Shown here: positions 1 through 6,406 of the stretch, in pieces
How the letters are laid out: each line of letters starts with the position of its first letter
Position numbering within the stretch: the first letter of the stretch is position 1
Assembly: GCA_002358975.1 (NCBI GenBank)
Contig: DEPX01000175.1
Span: 2,872 to 10,949, forward strand
Source: Micrococcaceae bacterium UBA3381
Lineage (GTDB): Bacteria; Actinomycetota; Actinomycetes; Actinomycetales; Micrococcaceae
Direction: 5' to 3'
Length of the DNA stretch: 8,078 bases
Program-made: the position numbers and the translations under genes
Notes under the pieces: model-generated
Databases searched by the model: none
The model's input: the letters and a program-made list of their open reading frames with translations, nothing else
Told to the model about the DNA's origin: nothing

Positions 1-770
1 ACTTGCGCATTGATTTGCTGTTCTACTTCACGCCCGGACTCTCGCAATTCCTCAGTAGGCAACATCAAGTCCATGGCCGCCCCCACATACTCCAGCCCTG
101 CTACGGCTGCTTGCGGATAGGTAGCATCGGCGAGATAGTGGGGCACATGCAGAGTATAACCGCTCACTTGACGTCCGACTTCTGCGACCCGTAGTTCCAA
201 AAGCTGCGCCACACCAGCAGCAATCCGGCCCTTTGGCGCCCAAGTAGTTAGCCCAGTTAATAGTTCCTCAGCTGTACCGTGGGTAGAAACTCCCAACGGG
301 CGGGTATGAGGCACCGGCAGTGGCATGGCGTCGACAAAGCTGATCAAACCAACGTCTAATTGCTCTATTAGAAGCATCACTGCTGCAACAAAACGATCCC
401 ATTGATAGTCTGGCTCAGGTCCACTGAGCAGCAAAAATGGTTGTTGCATCTGATCTTTTACCAAATGCAGTTCCAGCGCTGGGGCTTCATAGTCAGAAAA
501 GCGCCGCCCGTCAAAGCGTAATTGTGGCCGGCGTGCACGATAATCGAGCAACTGATCTATATCGAAAGTTGCCAGCCGCTGGTGATCTAGTCGCTCTAAT
601 AGCGCATTTTCAATCTGAGTTGAAACGTTCCCGGCGTCTAAATAACCCGAAAACATCACTAGCAGATCCAGATTGTGGACTGCAGGAGAATCTTCTTTAA
701 CTGCTGCAGTTCCCGATAATAGCCGCCTCGCCGATGAAGACATGCAGATAAGATCAACTGGATCAAGCAT
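1..770 (-). CDS. PAC2 family protein (proteasome assembly chaperone-like), C-terminus cut by window edge
   Basis: The minus strand reads open from an ATG at 770 to the window edge, giving 256 residues with no stop, so the C-terminus lies outside. A GGAGGAG ribosome site (776-782) sits 5 nt before the ATG, which fixes the start. Recognisable PAC2 features are the early SGYLDAGN stretch (residues 41-48), LLDYRARRP (74-82), GPEPDYQWDRF (117-127) and PVPHTRPLGVSTHG (152-165), spread over an alternating alpha/beta fold as in the actinobacterial PAC2 group. Known family: relatives of eukaryotic proteasome assembly chaperone 2; the biochemical role in bacteria is largely unproven and the family also occurs in actinobacteria without a 20S proteasome. 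No signal peptide or membrane segment is evident, so it is probably cytosolic. It is divergent from pepA across a 156-base shared control region. Family assignment is fairly sure; function is not. Confidence 0.85.
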   Translation of the reverse strand, partial: MLDPVDLICMSSSARRLLSGTAAVKEDSPAVHNLDLLVMFSGYLDAGNVSTQIENALLERLDHQRLATFDIDQLLDYRARRPQLRFDGRRFSDYEAPALELHLVKDQMQQPFLLLSGPEPDYQWDRFVAAVMLLIEQLDVGLISFVDAMPLPVPHTRPLGVSTHGTAEELLTGLTTWAPKGRIAAGVAQLLELRVAEVGRQVSGYTLHVPHYLADATYPQAAVAGLEYVGAAMDLMLPTEELRESGREVEQQINAQ

Positions 771-775
771 GCGGA

Positions 776-782
776 CTCCTCC
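776..782 (-). promoter_or_regulatory. Ribosome binding site of the PAC2 gene
   Basis: GGAGGAG on the minus strand lies 5 nt before the ATG at 770. It is a near-perfect anti-16S match and supports this start over the internal ATG at codon 10. Confidence 0.75.
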
Positions 783-803
783 AAATCATGGTCAGCAAAA
801 TGC

Positions 804-832
804 CGTATAGATGCTCATCCCGACAACAATAA
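804..832 (-). promoter_or_regulatory. Possible promoter of the PAC2 gene
   Basis: On the minus strand, TATACG (804-809) is a fair -10 element. It has a poor -35-like TTATTG (827-832) 17 bp upstream. It would give a leader of about 27 nt before the ATG at 770. The -35 match is weak, so this is a tentative call from spacing and the -10 alone. Confidence 0.3.
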
Positions 833-874
833 GTCTGGGTCACTTATTCCGGGACCGAATTATTAGACCGTCGT

Positions 875-880
875 TATGAT
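875..880 (+). promoter_or_regulatory. Possible -10 element of the pepA promoter
   Basis: TATGAT matches the TANNNT -10 pattern and would start transcription near 887, about 40 nt before the preferred pepA start at 927. No convincing -35 is seen 16-18 bp upstream. The element overlaps the farthest upstream in-frame ATG (876), which argues against that ATG being the start. Confidence 0.35.
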
Positions 881-912
881 GGAGATGCTATGCAATTTTC
901 CGCTGTATCTCC

Positions 913-917
913 AAGGA
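913..917 (+). promoter_or_regulatory. Ribosome binding site deciding the pepA start
   Basis: AAGGA lies 9 nt before the in-frame GTG at 927. The upstream in-frame ATGs at 876, 879 and 885 have no purine-rich ribosome site at a proper distance, so this element favours the GTG. Confidence 0.6.
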
Positions 918-926
918 TGTGATCTT

Positions 927-2477
927 GTGGCCGAAAACGCCGCTTCCAATGAATTTATTGGACAATTCACCACAGAACTAACTACCTCCGAGCCCTCCGA
1001 CCATACCGAAGCACTGGTTATTGGTGTAGAGGCTACCGATGACGGCCCGGTGATTACCGCTCCAGAACTGGATGACGCGGCTGTGACGGCACTACAGAAC
1101 CAACTTGAAGCCCTCGGTGTTAAAGGCGCTGCCGACGAAGTCACCCGCGTTGCTGGTTCTGTCACCGATTTTGATGCCAAGGTTGTTGTATTGACTGGCT
1201 TGGGTTCCAATGAGGCGCCAGCACAGGGCAGCCCTGTATTGGATATCTCCGGCCCAGGTACCATTTCAGCTGAAGCCTTGCGCCGTGCGGCCGGTGCCGC
1301 CACAGCTAAACTCAGTGATATCTCTGAAATCACCTTGGCACTTCCAACCGACAGCGTTGCCCGATTGACTGCAGTTGCTGAAGGGGCAACCATCGGTACT
1401 TATTCTTTTACCGGGTACAAAACTTCAGAGGATGACGAAACAGAAACGCATAACACCGTGCTGAAGTTTATTACTTCGATTGCTGAGGCTGACGAACTTA
1501 TAAAACGAGCCGGCATCATAGCTCGTGCGACGTTTATCACGCGCGATCTTGTAAACACTGCACCCTCGCATCTATTTCCTGGCACTTTTGCTGATGAAAT
1601 CGAGGCTTTGGTAGCCGGCTCTAAGGTTGAAGCCACCGTCTTCAATGAGGACGCACTGGCCGAGGGCGGTTTCGGCGGGCTGCTCGGCGTAGGACAGGGC
1701 TCAGCAAATCCACCACGCCTAGTAAAATTGGACTATCGACCAGAAAATGCCCAAGGCCACGTCGCTCTGGTAGGTAAGGGAATTACCTTCGATAGCGGCG
1801 GCATTTCGCTCAAGCCTGCAGGGGCAATGGAAACTATGAAATCCGATATGACCGGGGCCGCCACTGTCGGTGCTGTTGTACACGCCGTGGCAGAACTGGG
1901 ATTAGATATCCATGTGACTGGCTGGTTGGCTATGGCTGAAAATATGCCCTCAGGCACAGGTATTAAGCCTTCTGATGTCTTGACGATACGAGGCGGTAAG
2001 ACCGTAGAAGTTATGAATACTGATGCCGAAGGCCGTCTTGTGTTGGCTGATGCACTCGTAGCTGCCACGGAAGAGAGCCCCGACGTTGTAGTAGATATTG
2101 CTACCCTTACTGGGGCGGCCATGGTCGCACTCGGGGTCCGTACGACCGGGCTGATGGGGCGCGATGATGTTCGAGCAGAACTGTCCTCGGCTGCCGCTAC
2201 CACTGGCGAAATCGTAGTGGAACTGCCAATCCCAGAGGAAGCGCGTGCCGCTTTCGATTCTAACGTCGCAGATATGAAGAACACCGGTGAACGTTTCGGC
2301 GGTATGCAAGGTGCAGCAGCATTCTTGCGTGACTTTGTCGGTGAAACTCCCTGGGCTCACTTGGATATTGCGGGACCATCTTTCAATGAGTCCAGCCCGC
2401 GCGGCTATACGCCCAAGGATGCGACTGGAGTTATGGTACGAACGCTCATTGAGTTCGTCGACAAACGCATTAGTTAG
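927..2477 (+). CDS. pepA: Leucyl (cytosol) aminopeptidase, M17 family
   Basis: This is a cytosolic metallo-aminopeptidase that releases N-terminal amino acids from peptides, using two divalent metal ions. The 516-residue length is normal for M17. The C-terminal catalytic domain holds the family motifs: GKGITFDSGG (283-292), SDMTGAA (306-312) and the signature NTDAEGRL (364-371). By alignment with E. coli PepA, the metal ligands are K284, D289, D307, D366 and E368, and the catalytic residues are K296 and R370; all are present. The N-terminal ~170 residues are the more variable domain. I chose GTG at 927 because of the AAGGA site 9 nt upstream; the frame extends to ATG 876 but those extra 17 residues look non-native. 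It ends in tandem stops (TAG TAG) and is followed by a strong terminator, so it is probably monocistronic. The PAC2 gene is divergent and lpdA lies downstream. E. coli PepA also binds DNA; nothing here shows that role. Confidence 0.95.
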   Translation: MAENAASNEFIGQFTTELTTSEPSDHTEALVIGVEATDDGPVITAPELDDAAVTALQNQLEALGVKGAADEVTRVAGSVTDFDAKVVVLTGLGSNEAPAQGSPVLDISGPGTISAEALRRAAGAATAKLSDISEITLALPTDSVARLTAVAEGATIGTYSFTGYKTSEDDETETHNTVLKFITSIAEADELIKRAGIIARATFITRDLVNTAPSHLFPGTFADEIEALVAGSKVEATVFNEDALAEGGFGGLLGVGQGSANPPRLVKLDYRPENAQGHVALVGKGITFDSGGISLKPAGAMETMKSDMTGAATVGAVVHAVAELGLDIHVTGWLAMAENMPSGTGIKPSDVLTIRGGKTVEVMNTDAEGRLVLADALVAATEESPDVVVDIATLTGAAMVALGVRTTGLMGRDDVRAELSSAAATTGEIVVELPIPEEARAAFDSNVADMKNTGERFGGMQGAAAFLRDFVGETPWAHLDIAGPSFNESSPRGYTPKDATGVMVRTLIEFVDKRIS

Positions 2478-2491
2478 TAGCCAGCGGCTTT

Positions 2492-2534
2492 AACCGGTTG
2501 GGCCGTCCTTTACCGAGGGCCCAACCGGTTTTCT
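2492..2534 (+). terminator. Rho-independent-type terminator after pepA
   Basis: A perfect 13-bp stem pairs AACCGGTTGGGCC (2492-2504) with GGCCCAACCGGTT (2518-2530) around a 13-nt loop. It starts 14 nt after the pepA stop and leads into a short TTTTCT tract. The T-run is modest, as is common in actinobacteria, but the stem is very stable. Confidence 0.85.
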
Positions 2535-2599
2535 ACCACTGAAACTCTTGCTGTCAATATGTATGCTGCGCCGACAAAAGTTAACGTGGTACAGGTTAT

Positions 2600-2628
2600 G
2601 GGACAACAGCTGAAGGAAGCTATACAGT
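2600..2628 (+). promoter_or_regulatory. Possible promoter of the lpdA-sucB operon
   Basis: GGGACA (2600-2605) and TACAGT (2623-2628) are separated by 17 bp, a fair match to TTGACA/TATAAT. It would leave a leader of roughly 120 nt before lpdA. It lies downstream of the pepA terminator, where a new promoter is expected, but the match is not strong. Confidence 0.3.
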
Positions 2629-2688
2629 TAAGGGCAAGTGTCCAGATACTGGCCTGGTAACTCCAGGAAACCAAAAACTTTAGGACGC

Positions 2689-2757
2689 ATGGTTGGAAAC
2701 CTTTACGAGGACGACTGCGGGGCGAACCTCCGCAAAGATGAGGAGCATCAATCGTGA
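2689..2757 (+). CDS. Possible 22-residue leader peptide overlapping the lpdA start
   Basis: An ATG at 2689 opens a 22-codon frame whose TGA stop (2755-2757) overlaps the lpdA GTG (2754-2756) in the GTGA arrangement typical of translational coupling. An AGGA (2683-2686) sits only 2 nt before the ATG, too close for a good ribosome site. The predicted peptide is acidic and has no run of a single amino acid that would suggest classic attenuation. The frame passes through the stem-loop at 2716-2734 and over the lpdA ribosome site, so translating it could expose that site. This could be chance; the overlap geometry is the only real support. Confidence 0.25.
   Translation: MVGNLYEDDCGANLRKDEEHQS
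2716..2734 (+). promoter_or_regulatory. Stem-loop just upstream of the lpdA ribosome site
   Basis: TGCGGGG (2716-2722) pairs with CCTCCGCA (2727-2734) around a CGAA tetraloop, with one bulged T at 2729. It ends 5 nt before the lpdA ribosome site. The 3' arm (CCTCC, 2727-2731) could instead pair with the GAGGAG ribosome site at 2740-2745, so two exclusive folds are possible. The role is inferred. Confidence 0.35.
2740..2745 (+). promoter_or_regulatory. Ribosome binding site of lpdA
   Basis: GAGGAG lies 8 nt before the GTG at 2754, a strong site that fixes the lpdA start. Confidence 0.75.
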
Positions 2758-4127
2758 CTGAAACCGCTACAGAATTCGACGTACTAATTCTCGGCGGTGG
2801 CTCCGCCGGTTATGCCGCTGCGATACGCGCATCACACCACGGACTCTCTGTTGGAGTTATTGAACGGGATAAGCTTGGTGGCGTTTGTCTCCACTATGGT
2901 TGCATTCCGACGAAAGCATACTTGCATGCAGCAGAAGTTGCTGATGCTGCCCGCGGTTCAGAAACGTTCGGGGTCAAAGCCACTTTTGATTCCATCGATA
3001 TGGCTGCGGTCCGCGACTACAAAGACAAGATCGTCGAAGGCAAGTACAAAGGTCTTCAAAGCTTGCTCAAGATGCGCAAAGTAACAACTATTACTGGCAA
3101 TGGTCGTCTGGTATCTGAAAACCAAATTGATGTTGATGGGACCGTCTACACAGGTAAACACATCATCTTGGCTTCAGGTTCAGTTTCCAACACCATGGGT
3201 CTCAACATTTCTGATCGCATCATTACATCCACCGAAGCTTTACAGCTTAACTACACTCCAAAGTCGGCCATCGTTCTAGGCGGTGGGGTCATTGGTTCCG
3301 AGTTCGCTTCGGCGTGGAATTCCTACGGCGTCGAGGTAACCATCATTGAAGGCCTAGATTCACTTGTTCCAAACGAAGACCCGGCCATTATCAAGCAATT
3401 GACTCGCCATTTCCGTCGTGCAGGCATCAAGTCCAATTTGGGTGTGTTCTTTGAAAAGGTTGAAGAAACAGCCAACGGTGTGAAAGTCACCCTGGCAGAT
3501 GGTAAAGAATTTGAGGCTGAAATTTGTCTTGTTGCTACCGGCCGTAAACCAAATACTGAAAACATGGGATACGAAGACGTCAACATCCCTATGGACGGGG
3601 CTCACGTTGCCGTAAACGACCGTTTATATACCGGCGTTGGCAACGTTTATGCTATTGGCGACGTAGTTAAAGGCAAGCAGTTAGCGCATCGCGGCTACCA
3701 GCACGGTCACTTCGTCATAGAAGAAATTATGGGCAACAACCCACTGAAAGTCGAGGATCGCAACATTCCTGGCGTAACTTTCACGACCCCGGAAATTATT
3801 TCGGTAGGAATGACCGAACCAGTCGCTCAGGAAGAATTTGGGGCCGAAAATGTCGAGACCATCGAATATAATCTTGCTGGTAACGGCAAGTCATCGATCC
3901 TTAATACCACAGGTATTGTGAAAATGGTGCGCCAGAAACATGGACCCATCGTAGGTGTTCATGCCATCGGTGATCGCATTTCAGAACAAATTGGTGAAGC
4001 ACAGCTGATCGTCAACTGGGAAGCTTATCCAGAGGATGTCGCCCACTTCATCCATGCCCACCCGACTCAAAACGAATCATTGGGTGAAGCAGCAATGATG
4101 CTCAACGGATTCCCGTTGCACGCCTAG
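2754..4127 (+). CDS. lpdA: Dihydrolipoamide dehydrogenase (E3)
   Basis: This flavoprotein oxidises the dihydrolipoyl groups of E2 and passes electrons through FAD and a redox disulfide to NAD+. The 457-residue length is normal and there is no N-terminal lipoyl domain. Visible motifs: FAD-binding GGGSAG (14-19), redox disulfide in GGVCLHYGCIPTKA (C45 and C50), NAD-binding GGGVIGSE (176-183), second FAD motif AIGDVV (300-305, D303), and the C-terminal HAHPTQNE (434-441) giving the catalytic His436-Glu441 pair. The sequence closely follows the Streptomyces-type Lpd, including the NLAGNGKS and EAQLI stretches. The GTG start is fixed by GAGGAG 8 nt upstream. sucB follows after 83 nt with no terminator between, so the two are probably co-transcribed. 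The enzyme likely serves the pyruvate and 2-oxoglutarate dehydrogenase complexes; whether it also serves others cannot be seen here. Confidence 0.96.
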   Translation: MTETATEFDVLILGGGSAGYAAAIRASHHGLSVGVIERDKLGGVCLHYGCIPTKAYLHAAEVADAARGSETFGVKATFDSIDMAAVRDYKDKIVEGKYKGLQSLLKMRKVTTITGNGRLVSENQIDVDGTVYTGKHIILASGSVSNTMGLNISDRIITSTEALQLNYTPKSAIVLGGGVIGSEFASAWNSYGVEVTIIEGLDSLVPNEDPAIIKQLTRHFRRAGIKSNLGVFFEKVEETANGVKVTLADGKEFEAEICLVATGRKPNTENMGYEDVNIPMDGAHVAVNDRLYTGVGNVYAIGDVVKGKQLAHRGYQHGHFVIEEIMGNNPLKVEDRNIPGVTFTTPEIISVGMTEPVAQEEFGAENVETIEYNLAGNGKSSILNTTGIVKMVRQKHGPIVGVHAIGDRISEQIGEAQLIVNWEAYPEDVAHFIHAHPTQNESLGEAAMMLNGFPLHA

Positions 4128-4135
4128 TCCGCCAT

Positions 4136-4150
4136 GGTGGTTTTGCCACC
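4136..4150 (+). other. Small hairpin between lpdA and sucB
   Basis: GGTGG (4136-4140) and CCACC (4146-4150) form a 5-bp stem with a TTTTG loop, starting 9 nt after the lpdA stop. No T-run follows, so it is not a standard terminator. It might protect the upstream message or trim readthrough into sucB; this is inference. Confidence 0.35.
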
Positions 4151-4193
4151 TGCGCATACAACACCGAACGTGTGAGCATACGAAGAGGAATAG

Positions 4194-4199
4194 AGAGGA
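4194..4199 (+). promoter_or_regulatory. Ribosome binding site of sucB
   Basis: AGAGGA lies 11 nt before the ATG at 4211, slightly long spacing. It supports ATG 4211 over the upstream in-frame GTG at 4172, whose extra 13 residues do not belong to a lipoyl domain. Confidence 0.6.
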
Positions 4200-4210
4200 A
4201 ACCGGACGTA

Positions 4211-6007
4211 ATGTCTGAAACCATTACTCTGCCAGAACTGGGCGAATCGGTTACTGAAGGTACCGTTACCCGTTGGCTAAAAGAAGTCGGCGACACAATT
4301 GAGGTAGACGAACCAATTGTCGAAATCTCCACGGACAAAGTCGACACCGAAATCCCATCCCCTGTCGCCGGGACACTCCAAGAGATTCTCGTCCAGGAAG
4401 ATGAAGACATTGAAGTTGGCCAGGGCCTAGCTGTCGTTGGTGAAGGCGAAGCTTCAACAGATACGGCCGCTGACAGCCCTGAAGCCAAGGAAGAACCAGC
4501 CGAAGAGCCAGCGGAAGAACCAGTCGAAGAGCCAACGGAAGAAGAACCAACAGGCGAAGACACTGAAGCTGAAACTTCCGAGCAGAGGTCACCAGCTTCT
4601 GCAGATTCCGAAGAGGTAACGCTGCCAGAGCTGGGCGAATCGGTTACTGAAGGTACCGTTACGCGTTGGCTAAAAGAAGTCGGCGACACAATTGAGGTAG
4701 ACGAGCCAATCGTCGAGATCTCTACGGACAAAGTCGACACCGAAATCCCATCCCCTGTCGCCGGTACTCTGCTCGAAATCAAAGTGCAAGAAGATGAAGA
4801 CATTGAGGTTGGCGATGTTCTAGCATTGGTTGGCTCGGAAGCTGCTGCTCAAACTGAAAGCTCTTCCAAACCAACTCCTGAAAAAGCCGAGCCCGAACAA
4901 GCTGCTCAAGAGCCTGAGCCAGCTCGTGAGCCTGCTGAAGAACGTGAACCGCAACCTGAACCAAGCACGCCTGAGCCTAGTGCTGCGCCATCGCCAGCTC
5001 CTACTTCAGAAGCTACCGAGGCACCAAGCTCGCCAGACGAAACGCCACGAGGAGACGGCTACGTTACTCCATTAGTACGACGTTTGGCCCGGGAACAGGG
5101 TGTTGAACTAGCCCAGGTCACCGGCACCGGTGTGGGTGGTCGAATTCGCAAACAAGATGTCTTGGCTGCCGCGGCTGCTAAAGATTACGAAACACGCGAG
5201 ACGGAACCATCAGCTCCTGCAGCGCCCGCTGCCCAGCAACAGGTCACTCGACCACCGGAACCAGCTTCTTCCGTTGACCCATCAAAACGCGGTACAACCG
5301 AAAAAGCCTCCCGCATTCGCCGGGTCATCGCCGATCGTATGGTCGAGTCCTTGGAGACTTCAGCACAGCTTACGCAGGTCCACGAAATTGATATGACTCG
5401 CATTGTCAACCTGCGCAAGCAAGTCAAAGACCGGTTCAAGTCTGAAAACGGTGCAAACCTCACGTTCTTGGCATTTATCACCCAAGCGACCACTGAAGCT
5501 CTCCGGGCACACCCTGCACTGAACTCACAGTACAATACTGAAACACAAGAGATCACGTACCACAACACCGAAGATATCGGTATTGCTGTCGATACTGACC
5601 GTGGTCTTTTGGTGCCAGTTATCAAAGGCGCCGGCAATCTAAACCTCACCGGTATCGCCACATCAATTGCCGATATCGCAACGCGAACCCGCGATAACCA
5701 AGTTAGCCCGGACGAACTTGCCGGCGGTACTTTTTCGATTACGAACCTTGGATCTTTCGGCGCTCTTTTTGACACGCCAGTGATCAATCAACCGCAGGTA
5801 GCAATTCTTGGTCCAGGCAATATCGTCAAACGACCGATGGTCATGGCTGATGCTGACGGTAACGATTCCATCGCTATTCGTCACATGATGTACCTATCAC
5901 TGACTTATGATCACCGTATCGTTGATGGAGCAGATGCTGGGCGCTTCATGACGACCTTGAAGAATCGGCTCGAAGCCGGTGACTTTGGTGGTCAATTAGG
6001 TCTCTGA
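4211..6007 (+). CDS. sucB: 2-oxoacid dehydrogenase E2 (dihydrolipoamide acyltransferase), two lipoyl domains
   Basis: This is the core acyltransferase of a 2-oxoacid dehydrogenase complex: it takes the acyl group from E1 on swinging lipoyl arms and transfers it to CoA. Domains of the 598-residue protein: lipoyl domain 1 (2-77, lipoyl-lysine K43 in STDKVDTE); an acidic Glu/Pro/Ala linker with EEPA repeats (78-133); lipoyl domain 2 (134-208, K174); a Pro/Glu/Ala linker (209-281); an E1/E3-binding domain (284-321, YVTPLVRRLAREQG onward); an Ala/Pro linker (322-362); and the catalytic domain (363-598) with DHRIVDG (567-573), including His568 and Asp572. This layout is the actinobacterial SucB/DlaT type. 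Despite the name, in several actinobacteria this E2 works mainly in pyruvate dehydrogenase, because 2-oxoglutarate dehydrogenase carries its own fused E2 domain. ATG 4211 is preferred because the domain begins there. The stop overlaps the purine-rich sequence before the next gene. The two lipoyl domains are unusually alike at DNA level. Confidence 0.95.
   Translation: MSETITLPELGESVTEGTVTRWLKEVGDTIEVDEPIVEISTDKVDTEIPSPVAGTLQEILVQEDEDIEVGQGLAVVGEGEASTDTAADSPEAKEEPAEEPAEEPVEEPTEEEPTGEDTEAETSEQRSPASADSEEVTLPELGESVTEGTVTRWLKEVGDTIEVDEPIVEISTDKVDTEIPSPVAGTLLEIKVQEDEDIEVGDVLALVGSEAAAQTESSSKPTPEKAEPEQAAQEPEPAREPAEEREPQPEPSTPEPSAAPSPAPTSEATEAPSSPDETPRGDGYVTPLVRRLAREQGVELAQVTGTGVGGRIRKQDVLAAAAAKDYETRETEPSAPAAPAAQQQVTRPPEPASSVDPSKRGTTEKASRIRRVIADRMVESLETSAQLTQVHEIDMTRIVNLRKQVKDRFKSENGANLTFLAFITQATTEALRAHPALNSQYNTETQEITYHNTEDIGIAVDTDRGLLVPVIKGAGNLNLTGIATSIADIATRTRDNQVSPDELAGGTFSITNLGSFGALFDTPVINQPQVAILGPGNIVKRPMVMADADGNDSIAIRHMMYLSLTYDHRIVDGADAGRFMTTLKNRLEAGDFGGQLGL
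4229..4420 (+). repeat. Lipoyl-domain direct repeat, copy 1
   Basis: This 192-nt segment encodes the core of lipoyl domain 1. It aligns without gaps to 4622-4813, 393 nt downstream, with 19 mismatches by my count (about 90% identity). The first 143 nt differ at only 6 sites, all synonymous. Confidence 0.9.
4490..4552 (+). repeat. Tandem EEPA-coding repeat in the first E2 linker
   Basis: Four 12-nt units of the form GAAGARCCANYN (4490-4537) are followed by a 15-nt variant unit (4538-4552). They encode EEPA, EEPA, EEPV, EEPT and EEEPT. It is a flexible acidic linker between the lipoyl domains and could vary in copy number by slippage. Confidence 0.8.
4622..4813 (+). repeat. Lipoyl-domain direct repeat, copy 2
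   Basis: This is the second copy of the 192-nt lipoyl-domain segment, in the same frame as 4229-4420. Residues 138-185 are identical to residues 7-54 of copy 1. Differences cluster in the last third, where the proteins also differ (for example LQEILVQ against LLEIKVQ). Confidence 0.9.
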
Positions 6008-6026
6008 AAGGAACCCCCGGAACTCT

Positions 6027-6392
6027 ATGGTTATCGTTAAAACGATCTTCATTGCCGTACACATTCTGTCGATTGCAGCAGTCATTGGTGGCTGGTTAGC
6101 CAATTTTAAGAACCCAACGGTCACACCGTCCCAATGGTATGGTGCCATCGGAATGATCATCTCTGGCATTGTTCTTTATGGATTAACCGAGATGAACGGC
6201 ATTGGGGATCCCGCGTTACGTATTAAACTGACGGTCAAACTACTTCTTGGTCTGATCGTATTTGTCACGGCCCTATTAAGTCGTCGCAAGATCAACCGAG
6301 GTCAAGAGGTCTCCACCGGGTTGGCTCACGCCACCGGTGGTACGGCAGTAATTGCCGCTTTGGTCGCAACGCTATGGCGTTTTGATATGTAA
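6027..6392 (+). CDS. Small four-helix integral membrane protein, unknown function
   Basis: The 121-residue product has four hydrophobic segments: about 4-24, 37-54, 67-84 and 100-117. Between the last two is a basic loop with SRRK (85-88), which by the positive-inside rule should be cytoplasmic and would place both termini inside too. His12 lies in helix 1 after IFIAV, Lys67 and Lys71 flank the start of helix 3, and His101 sits at the start of helix 4. Paired histidines in helices can mark haem- or metal-binding membrane proteins, but that is speculation. I recognise the general type as a small conserved actinobacterial membrane protein and cannot name a family. It starts 19 nt after the sucB stop, with an AAGGA (6008-6012) 14 nt before the ATG, a rather long spacing. 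A strong terminator follows, so it is probably the last gene of the lpdA-sucB operon. No link to 2-oxoacid metabolism is visible in the protein itself. Confidence 0.8.
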   Translation: MVIVKTIFIAVHILSIAAVIGGWLANFKNPTVTPSQWYGAIGMIISGIVLYGLTEMNGIGDPALRIKLTVKLLLGLIVFVTALLSRRKINRGQEVSTGLAHATGGTAVIAALVATLWRFDM

Positions 6393-6406
6393 TCAAGAAA
6401 ATTCAA

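Larger units (their letters stand above)
2535..2753 (+). other. Intergenic region and leader between the pepA terminator and lpdA
   Basis: No supported full-size gene lies here. The region holds a weak promoter candidate (2600-2628), small hairpins such as CCTGG/CCAGG (2653-2667), a 22-codon open frame (2689-2757) that overlaps the lpdA start, and a stem-loop just before the lpdA ribosome site. I compared it by eye with common riboswitch cores and found no match. Confidence 0.6.

Noticed and set aside
437..700. An 87-codon plus-strand open frame opposite the PAC2 gene.
   Set aside because: It lies wholly antisense to a clear PAC2 coding region and has no ribosome site or known motif.
863..2284. 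Long minus-strand open frames opposite pepA (863-1393 and 1733-2284).
   Set aside because: They are low-complexity Ser/Ala/Thr-rich shadows of the pepA reading frame.
2559..2660. A 33-codon plus-strand open frame (starts MYAAPTK) between pepA and lpdA.
   Set aside because: It has no ribosome site and no recognisable sequence, and it spans the candidate lpdA promoter. Chance is the simplest explanation.
2535..2753. A metabolite riboswitch in the lpdA leader.
   Set aside because: Several small hairpins exist, but no known conserved core (c-di-GMP, c-di-AMP, TPP, SAM, glycine or cobalamin) could be matched by eye. A covariance-model search (Rfam/Infernal) would settle it.
4102..4803. A 233-codon minus-strand open frame rich in Ser, Thr and Val.
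   Set aside because: It is the antisense shadow of the Glu/Pro/Ala-rich lipoyl domains and linkers. Its own internal repeat simply mirrors the lipoyl duplication.
4229..4813. Repeats that might suggest a CRISPR or mobile element.
   Set aside because: There are only two copies, both in frame inside one gene, and they encode lipoyl domains.
5185..5787. A 200-codon minus-strand open frame.
   Set aside because: It is antisense to the E2 catalytic domain, with no ribosome site or family motif.
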